From contig JAOWCC010001368.1 of the NCBI GenBank assembly GCA_030867875.1, forward strand, positions 558,001 through 622,000: a DNA stretch of 64,000 bases, written 5' to 3'. A program made the translations under genes and the position numbers. This DNA comes from Actinernus sp. WN-2022. Its lineage: Eukaryota > Cnidaria > Anthozoa > Actiniaria > Actinernidae. The notes beneath the pieces were generated by a model, which saw only the letters and a list, made by a program, of their open reading frames with translations, did no database searches and was not told the DNA's origin. This document shows positions 56,821-64,000 of the stretch, in pieces; the first letter of the stretch is position 1; each line of letters opens with the position of its first letter.

Positions 56821-59172
56821 ATGAGTAGTAATCCGTTGGTGCTTAGTAGTTCCGAAAATATGCAAGAGAATACAGGGACTTCGAATGTGAACGATCTGCT
56901 CGTGGTCCAGGAGGATATTCAAACATCAGAAAAAGGAGCGGTACATTTATTCGTCGTGGAAGAACAATGCCGTTTCGATCACTGGTTAAAGGCATTAAAA
57001 ATAAGGTACTGGCTCGATTTTGGAAACCAAGAGTCTTTTAAAGTCGACTGGTTACGCAAGACAGATAGTCCAGGAAACGTAGTTGAGCTTGTCGTTCAAC
57101 TCTACCAACTCCGAGATGAAGGAAAGTCTAGCGCACTGTTATTTACAATAACTGTATACTTGTCCAAACGCAAATTTATGATTCAAGGGAAGTTCAGAGA
57201 TTTCTGGCGTGACACCGAGTTCGGTAAACTGGGGTCTTTCGTAGATGGTTTATGTGGAGACAAGGCTTTGGACAATTGTCAGGTCAGTGCCTTATATTCA
57301 GATATTTTTCAAGGTGATAAAATTCTTGATTTGGTCGGCATCTCTCTTGATCCCTTATCAGAAGAAAGTGATGAAGAAGAAGTGGAAGAAATGGACGGTG
57401 AAGTAGACGATAACGTGAGAGTATTTCCAAAAGCTAAGAGTCGCTCCCCTCGTCGTAAGAATAGTTCCAAAAGCAAATCGCCTTCTTACTTAGCTGTTTA
57501 TCAGTCGCCATTGTCTCGTAAGTCATTTCCGGTCAGAAAGAAATTGCAGATTACGTCTCCTAAACTGGCCAAGGAAAAGTCCTCTAAGGCTAGCTGCGAT
57601 ATTAATGCTACTATGGATCAGATACAAACAATAAACAACAAGTTACGCCAAGTCCAAGACATAGTCGCTAAATTAGAAAACCAAGTCGCGAACAAGGACT
57701 TTGATCAGCTACAGCGTTATAACATTATGTTGGGGGATTTTGACACGTTCAAAGTAGAGTTGTCAAACTCACTACAGGATCGAATTAAGAACGAATTGAT
57801 AGTCCTCAAGAAAACCCAGGACAACATCACACATGAGGTAGAGCAGCGTATGCTGAAGGCTGAAGGGGAAATGAAGAAACTACAGGGACGTGTCGGCTCA
57901 CTCGTTGAAGAAAAAGGAAACCTCGTCAAAAGAATTCAAAGCCTAGAAGAAACGTGTGTCTTATTAAATGACACAAACCACAAGCTCAGTGAAGAAATAT
58001 CTTTGTCGAGTAAGGAATGCGAGTGTCGTATGTCATCATTACGAAACCAGCTTGATATAGAAAACGTAAAAGAACTAGAAGTCAATCAATCCGTAGAAGT
58101 TGAACAAATAGAAAATCATGTTAATGTTGCCCCAGTCGTTGAGGTACCACAAAGAAAGGAGCCGTCAATTAACCCGGAAACACTTAACGAATCGAGTACG
58201 TCTCGCCAAAACCAGAACAATAACATCACTGAACATGAGTACGACTATGTTTTCTTGTGTGATTCCAACAGACTATTTATCGATTTGAATAAATTATATC
58301 CACGGTATATTTCCAAGTTAATCCCGTGTGGTAACACAGATACGGCCGTAAAAATATTAACCACGGCAAGATTTTTGGTGAAGAAAGGCATTATTATCAA
58401 TACTGGCGTGAACGACGTTGAATCTCATTCCGTAGAAGAAACAGTGCTCAAACAAGTTGATATGGTATCTATTGCTCTGCGAGCCTTTCCTGACAAGCAG
58501 ATTATCTTGTCAAGCCTTACGCCTAGGTGTGATGAGTTTGACGAGGCTGTGTTTCTGGTGAACGCTTCCGTCCATGATAAAGTTAAGAATTTCCCAAATG
58601 TTACACATATCGACAATCGCAACCTAAGTCAGGAACGATGTTTTTTCGACAGTAAACATTTGAATAGAAATAGAGGTGTCCCATTGTTTGCCAGGAACCT
58701 AAAAAATGGCATCAGAGTCTCTCTTGGCCTCAAGAGTTGGCGTCATCAACGGTCGCAGGTCACAGTCGAGCATCTACCACAGCAAAGCCCCGTACCCAGA
58801 CAAAGACACTTCGTAGTGGGTGATGAACAAGTCGATTATCAACAAAGCGCCCCCATGTTCAGACAGAGACCGCACACCCTTGTGGGTGATCAGCCAGTTA
58901 ATAACAATCAGGATTCCTCAGTTCAGGTAGATAGTAACAATGGTATCAACTCAATCAACTCACAATTAACTAGTCTATCGGATATGCTAAAGAACTTTAT
59001 TCAAGTCGTTAGTGGCAACAACCAATCTCAACATCAGCCAGCTCCGGTATATCAAAGGGTCGTTCTTCCGCCGCCGCCTCCACCGGGTCTAGCGTTCTGT
59101 AATCCACAGGTTAGCTATCCACCAATGAACATGCTCTCACGGCAGTTAGATACTCAAGTAAGACCGGTATAA
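56821..59172 (+). CDS. LINE ORF1 protein with coiled coil and SGNH-esterase-like domain
   Basis: An intact 783-codon frame. Residues about 40-145 form an unrecognised globular segment (WLKALKIRYWLDFGNQESFK). Residues 180-200 are acidic (EESDEEEVEEMDGEVDD), followed by a basic Ser/Lys/Arg stretch. Residues about 260-420 are heptad-rich and probably coiled coil, typical of LINE ORF1 multimerisation. Residues about 476-635 look like an SGNH hydrolase: FLCDSNRL (Ser482 in the GDS-like block), TGVND (Asn531) and FDSKHLN (Asp610, His613). A Pro run (LPPPPPPGLAF) lies near the C-terminus. Esterase domains in ORF1 are known in some CR1-type LINEs; their role is thought to be lipid or RNP interaction. 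The ORF2 next to it is broken, yet ORF1 is not. Confidence 0.82.
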   Translation: MSSNPLVLSSSENMQENTGTSNVNDLLVVQEDIQTSEKGAVHLFVVEEQCRFDHWLKALKIRYWLDFGNQESFKVDWLRKTDSPGNVVELVVQLYQLRDEGKSSALLFTITVYLSKRKFMIQGKFRDFWRDTEFGKLGSFVDGLCGDKALDNCQVSALYSDIFQGDKILDLVGISLDPLSEESDEEEVEEMDGEVDDNVRVFPKAKSRSPRRKNSSKSKSPSYLAVYQSPLSRKSFPVRKKLQITSPKLAKEKSSKASCDINATMDQIQTINNKLRQVQDIVAKLENQVANKDFDQLQRYNIMLGDFDTFKVELSNSLQDRIKNELIVLKKTQDNITHEVEQRMLKAEGEMKKLQGRVGSLVEEKGNLVKRIQSLEETCVLLNDTNHKLSEEISLSSKECECRMSSLRNQLDIENVKELEVNQSVEVEQIENHVNVAPVVEVPQRKEPSINPETLNESSTSRQNQNNNITEHEYDYVFLCDSNRLFIDLNKLYPRYISKLIPCGNTDTAVKILTTARFLVKKGIIINTGVNDVESHSVEETVLKQVDMVSIALRAFPDKQIILSSLTPRCDEFDEAVFLVNASVHDKVKNFPNVTHIDNRNLSQERCFFDSKHLNRNRGVPLFARNLKNGIRVSLGLKSWRHQRSQVTVEHLPQQSPVPRQRHFVVGDEQVDYQQSAPMFRQRPHTLVGDQPVNNNQDSSVQVDSNNGINSINSQLTSLSDMLKNFIQVVSGNNQSQHQPAPVYQRVVLPPPPPPGLAFCNPQVSYPPMNMLSRQLDTQVRPV

Positions 59173-59342
59173 CACTACTTACTACAATCATTTATTTCAG
59201 TTTCATTCCATATATTTCTACACTGATATTTTAGAGAAGTTTATATACTTATGTTTTTCATTTCTGTTGTGAAAGTTTCCAGGGTTTAGTGTTTCAGCTG
59301 CTAATGGGACGTGGTGTCAGTTCATAGTATTTTTATCTTTGT

Positions 59343-62300
59343 TTGTGCTTTCCAAGCATGAAAATCCCGGTCAGAAATTTTCTGAGTTTCTGTAGTTGGA
59401 ACATTGAAGGTCTTTCGGGGAAATTGATTGATAAAGATTTCATTACAGAAATAGCAAAATTCGATTTTGCTTCACTCTTCGAAACTTGGTTACCTTACGG
59501 TGAAGACTTAAACATAGACGGCTTTTATGCTTTTTCAAAATGTAGAAAGAACCATCCAAATTCTCGTAGGAACTCTGGAGGCATTACTGTGTTAGTCAAA
59601 TCATCATTACGAAAAGGAGTTAAATTTCTCGATAAGGAGAGTTGTGAGGAGTTTGTTTGGTGGAAATTAGAAAAATATTTCTTCCATTTGAAACATGACG
59701 TTTTCATTTGTACTGTTTACATCCCACCTCTAAACTCCCCAAGAGAGAAGAAATTGGACAAAGATCATTTTGACATTCTACAAGAAAATATTTACAATTT
59801 TTCTAAAAAAGGCGAAATAATGTTATGCGGTGATTTTAATGCAAGAATGGGAAACTTAGAAGATTACGTCAATGACGTTTCTTTCAATCTTGCGGGTTTT
59901 AATTCTGAAATAATGGAGCCAAGAAACTAGAGATATTCACATAAGTAAATATGGCAGATCACTTTCTGAATTATGTATTGGTAATAACCTAGTAACTCTA
60001 AATGGTAGGTGTAAGGGCGATTTTCTAGGTCAGTTTACCTGTCATACTTATAATGGCGCGAGTGTGGTCGATTACGCTATTGTTTCTCAAAATCTGTTTC
60101 GCTCTGTCAACCTATTCACGGTCTCCAGTGTAACGGAGTTCTCGCACCACTGTTTTCTGTCATTCGTCATGGAGGCAAAAGTTCCAAATATGTTAGAAAA
60201 AAGTGTGCCTATGGAGTCACATCCAATGACTTTTCTTTGGAACGACGATTTGAAAAGTGAATTTGTTAATATGATTAATTCAGATAAGGTTCACAATAAA
60301 TTAGGCTCCTTGTTTGATTCAATACACGTAGACAAAGAGGGAACTAACATAGATATGTTGGTAAAGGAGTTTACAGACACCACAGCCAAAAAGGTGTTAC
60401 CTACATTTGTACTAAGAGTAAAATAGGTCAAAGTAAAAGTAAGAAAAAGGTCATCCAGAAACAAAAATGGTTTGATAAAAATTGTTACGAGTTCAAAAAG
60501 GAAGTACAAAATTTGGGTTATTTGGTTTCAAAATATCCAGGTGATCCTTACTTGAGACATAAGTTTTTCTCTACCAAGAAGAAATACAAGCAGTTGATTA
60601 AAAAGACAAAAATTCAATTCAAGAATGAGTTACTAGACAAAATTGGTAACTTAGAAAGTAATAATCCAAAAGAGTTTTGGAAGCTCGTTAACGTCATTAA
60701 GTCAAATGGGAAAAACAATGATATATCTCCTACAGACTGGTATGATTATTTCAAAGAATTAAATAGAATACATTTTACAACACACTGTCAAAGTAACGAA
60801 GCTCAAATTGTTACTGATTTTCATATTTGGGCTTCAGGCAACAACAAAATTCTTGACGATCCCATTACAATTAACGAAATAAGGGAGGTTTCAAAAAGAC
60901 TTAAGAATAAAAAGGCAAGCGCGAGAGATTCAATATGTAACGAAATCATCAAATCTTCATTAGACAGCTTAGCACCTCAGTTTGTTAAATTGTTCAATGT
61001 AATTCTCTCTCATGGACATTTTCCACTAGCGTGGTCAGAAGGTTTGATAGTACCTCTTCATAAGTCTGGAGATAGGTTAGATCTCAATAACTATAGAGGC
61101 ATTTGTACCAGTAGTTGTTTGGGAATTTTTTTTACCCTTATATTGAATACTCGTTTCAACTTATTCTTAGAAAAAAAATTTTTTTTAAATAAAAGTTAAA
61201 TCGGATTCAGGAAAGGTTTCAGAACATCTGATCATATATTGGTGTTAAAAACTTTAATTGATTTTTATAAATCAAAGAACAAACCTCTTTTCGCTTGCTT
61301 TATTGATTTTAGAAAAGCATACGATAGCGTCTGGAGAGAGGGTTTATTCTTTAAACTCATTAAGTATGGGTGTAGTAGATTTTTTTTACGTATTTTACTT
61401 AGTATGTATTCCTCCGTCAAATCCGCAGTGAAAGTAAATCAAGGCGTTACGTCTTTTTTTCAGTCAGAAATTGGAGTCAAACAGGGATGTAACCTTAGTC
61501 CAACACTTTTCAATCTTTTTATAAATGACATACCAGAAGTATTTGATAACAGGTGTGACCCAGTAAACCTGAATGGAAGTAATTTAAATTGTCTACTTTA
61601 TGCTGACGACTTAGTCCTTTTGTCTCAATCGCAATCCGGGTTACAATCGTGTCTTCGGGAACTTAATTCTTACACTAAAAAATGGAAGTTACAAGTAAAC
61701 CTGAAAAAAACATTTTTTTAAATTTTTGCATCAAAACCCCAGCGATATAAGTTAACGAAGTGTCAATGGTACTTCGGAACTGATACCTTAGAATACGTGG
61801 AAGAATATACATATTTAGGTATTACATGCCATTTTGCAGGTAATTTTAAGATAGCTCAAAAGCTACTGTACATGTATAACAAAGCTTTACGGGCCTATCA
61901 TAGTTTATTCAAGTGTTTTTCGACTTTAGAAAACGCGCCTGTAAAAGTACTATTGAAACTTTTCAATTCCGTAGTGACTCCCGTGTTACTATATGGTTGT
62001 GAAATTTGGGGAGTCTACTGTTTGGGAAAATTATCGAGTTTTGATAGTTTTAAACTAAAAATATTTACAGCGGTAAATTGTGTAGAAAAGCTTCATCTAA
62101 AATTTTGCAAGCGTGTTTTGGGGGTCCACCGCAAAGCAACAAACCTGGCAGTATATGCTGAGTTAGGAAGAGTACCTTTAATTGTACAGATTTCAACTTT
62201 GGTCTTGAAATATTGGTTACGTTTAAGTGATCCTAACTATAATGATACCCTTGTCAGCAAAGCCTCGAATTTATGTCTGAAATTAAATTCCCAGGGCGTA

Positions 62301-62903
62301 ATATTCACCAACTATTTACTACAATTTTGTGATCTTGGCAAATTTTCAAATCTATGTGTACCTCCTAAACATATAGGTGCATTCATTAATTTTTTTAGGG
62401 CAAAACTTTTCGATCGTTACATTAAATTCTGGCAAATTCAAGTTAAGAAAAATAGAAGTGACTCACACGTACATAATGGTGGTAAATTACGTACGTACAC
62501 TTCAGTTAAATCAAACATATACTTTGAAAAATATCTAAAATACGTCACAAATAGTAAACATCGTCAGGCAGTGTCTAAAATTAGAATATCAGCACATAAG
62601 ATGCCAATAGAAACTGGACGATACAATAATACCCCAGTTGAAAAACGCATTTGTCCCATTTGTAACTCAAATCAAGTGGGAGACGAATACCATTATGTGA
62701 TGATCTGTGAGAATAATGATTTTATGAGTATAAGAGAAGAATTCATCAACAAATTACATGTAATTAATAATAATTTTAAATCATTTGATAGAAAGTCTTT
62801 ATTTCTGTACTTACTATCCATGAATGATGAGTCAATCATGAAGATATCTGCTAAATATTTTTACGATATTACTGTATTAGTTGGTAAAACCTTAGTCCGT
62901 TAG
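59343..62903 (+). pseudogene. LINE ORF2: AP endonuclease, reverse transcriptase, Cys/His tail (broken)
   Basis: Endonuclease: CSWNIEGLSG, LFETWLP, TVYIPP, LCGDFNARMG (59343-59930) and, after a frameshift near 59905, YNGASVVDYAIVS and EFSHHC. RT: IVPLHKSGDRLDLNNYRGIC, motif A FIDFRKAYDSVW, motif B GVKQGCNLSPTLF, motif C LLYADDLVLL (61599-61628). C-terminal motif CPICNSNQVGDEYHYVMIC (62650-62706). Lesions: frameshifts near 59905, 60400 and 61715, and an in-frame TAA at 61197. The last two lie next to A/T homopolymers, so sequencing or assembly error is a possible alternative for them. Confidence 0.9.
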
Positions 62904-63084
62904 TTTGTACTTAATTACTGTAAAAAATCCAATGTACTATTGTTGTATAAGGATGAATAAAATTATTATTATTATTATATCAGCAAGCGTTTGTAGCTTC
63001 CAGCGAAAAATATGCCCGAACCAGTGATTTCCAGAGACTATGCTCTCTATTCCTATTCCGGAATACTGTCAATCGAACGCACCC

Positions 63085-63412
63085 TTAATAAGAATGCGAA
63101 CGGCGATGTTGAAGAAACTGACAAGACATGAAGTGTGAACAGGAATAAAAGTTAACCGAAGATTGTTAGCGGGCCGTTTATTTTGAAGCAGTTGGCTTCG
63201 TTAGTTAATAAGAACGCGAATGGCGGTGTTGAAGAAACTGACAAGACATGAAGTGTGAACAGGAATAAAAGTTAACCGAAGATTGGTAGCGGGCCGTGTT
63301 TTAAGAATGTTTATTTTGAAGCAGTTGGCTTTGTTAGTTAATAAGAACGCGAATGGCGGTGTTGAAGAAACTGACAAGACACGAAGTGTGAACAGGAATA
63401 AAAGTTAAGGTA
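63085..63412 (-). repeat. right part of the inverted ~133-bp repeats
   Basis: About 2.5 units of the reverse complement of 55541-55960 (ggaataaaagttaaccgaag, gttgaagaaactgacaagac). Confidence 0.88.
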
Positions 63413-64000
63413 TGGGTATACGTTAGAGGGGTCTCCTGGGAAAAAAATTCGCGTCGCGCCACGATTTACCGTGCGGGGCACAGTTATATATCATTTTAAA
63501 GCTCTAAGATTGATTTATCTGATGAATGGTCCGTTTTGATAAAATTTTAGTTTGAGTTACGGTTTTTAGACCTCAAAGTGAAAACTACTGTGTTTACTAT
63601 TTCAGCTCCTGTCCCTTTACGTGATTGTGCACACGTCCAGACTTTATCGTATTTCAGTTATGAATAGATGATCTAGCAAATTGTGTCAGCGATTTTTGAT
63701 ATATTGAATATTCTTAGAAATATCAATTGACAAAGTTGAAACTCGCATTTCTTACAAAACTAGGACACAAAATTTATTATAAAATCAGTTTGCGGAGGAA
63801 AATCGAAATTCGCTGACACGGTTTAGTAGATGACACAGTTTTCTATTATCACCGAAAATGTGAGGTTATTTGAACAAAACCAGTCGGGGCTAGAGCTTCG
63901 GGAAGCTCGATATTATTCCTGAAAATAAAGTCCTAAAAAAGCCGCTGTAAAGATTATGTGTGCACTTCACGGTTGGGTGACAAACTCCGCCTCCTACTTG
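63413..64000. other. right edge, nothing recognised
   Basis: No reading frame or repeat that I can name; presumably still USP48 intron 10 or part of another element cut by the window. Confidence 0.3.

Larger units (their letters stand above)
56704..62980 (+). mobile_element. non-LTR retrotransposon (LINE), near full length
   Basis: Two-ORF layout: ORF1 56821-59172, 170-bp spacer, ORF2 from 59343 (endonuclease, RT, C-terminal Cys/His motif) to 62903, then a short 3' UTR and an ATT microsatellite tail at about 62958-62978. ATATCA occurs near both ends (56712-56717 and 62976-62981) and might be the target duplication. The clade is uncertain: the esterase-bearing ORF1 recalls CR1-group LINEs, while the ATT tail recalls I/Nimb-type ends. 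Confidence 0.85.
56281..63084. mobile_element. Harbinger-like element (TTA target) hosting a MITE and a LINE
   Basis: Ends GGGTGCGTTCGATTGACCGT and the complement ACTGTCAATCGAACGCACCC, flanked by TTA (56278-80, 63085-87). A 3-bp TWA duplication and GG-starting TIRs fit PIF/Harbinger. Without the hAT MITE (316 bp) and the LINE (about 6.2 kb) only about 0.2 kb of its own sequence remains, so it is a MITE. Confidence 0.78.

Overview
This window is animal nuclear DNA: intron-split genes with GT/AG boundaries, vertebrate-like deubiquitinase exons, and very dense transposable elements and minisatellites. The mix of CR1/L2-type LINEs (one relic with a 2A-like motif), a Ty3/Gypsy element, Tc1-, hAT-, piggyBac- and Harbinger-like DNA elements and a DIRS-type reverse transcriptase fragment suits an early-branching marine invertebrate. 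A cnidarian such as a stony coral or anemone is my best guess, by inference only.

Host genes. (1) 1826-2893: an intronless reading frame for a polar 355-residue protein I do not recognise. (2) 9882-11303: an intronless F-box/leucine-rich-repeat protein of 473 residues with a poly(A) signal 46 bp after the stop. (3) 18581 to beyond the right end: the 5' part of a USP48-type deubiquitinase. I could place ten exons, joined in phase to 294 codons, running from the start codon through the Cys box, the QQQDAQEF box and the first zinc-finger cysteine pair. The His box and C-terminal half lie outside the window. Almost everything from 19 to 64 kb is intronic repeat DNA of this gene.

Layout. 0-3.5 kb: gene 1 and plain flank. 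3.5-9.1 kb: a TIR element, a broken minus-strand LINE with nested insertions, other LINE tails and a 31-bp minisatellite. 9.9-11.4 kb: the F-box gene. 11.6-12.4 kb: back-to-back 14-bp and 36-bp arrays. 12.4-18.5 kb: dispersed repeats and nested fold-back elements. 18.6-19.4 kb: USP48 exons 1-2. 19.8-31.7 kb: a 46-bp minisatellite split by a 3.9-kb TA-flanked fold-back transposon that carries a captured gag fragment, and by a 7.2-kb Gypsy-type LTR retrotransposon. The retrotransposon is itself interrupted by a 2.8-kb Tc1-like element that holds a 1.1-kb element with 9-bp target duplications. 31.7-37.7 kb: USP48 exons 3-6, seven tandem copies of the exon-5 splice donor, and a TA-type and a TTAA-type element. 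37.8-49.4 kb: a DIRS-type relic and two large inverted satellite arrays around a 5.7-kb core. 49.9-54.5 kb: USP48 exons 7-10 and a 47-bp array of about 37 copies. 55.5-63.4 kb: inverted repeats around a Harbinger-like element that contains a hAT-type MITE and a nearly full-length LINE, whose intact ORF1 has an SGNH-esterase-like domain and whose ORF2 is broken.

The insertion history can be read directly in many places. Removing an element plus one copy of its target duplication restores the sequence seen in a neighbouring repeat unit, an opposing arm or a reading frame. Exon numbers here are counted from the first exon I could see.
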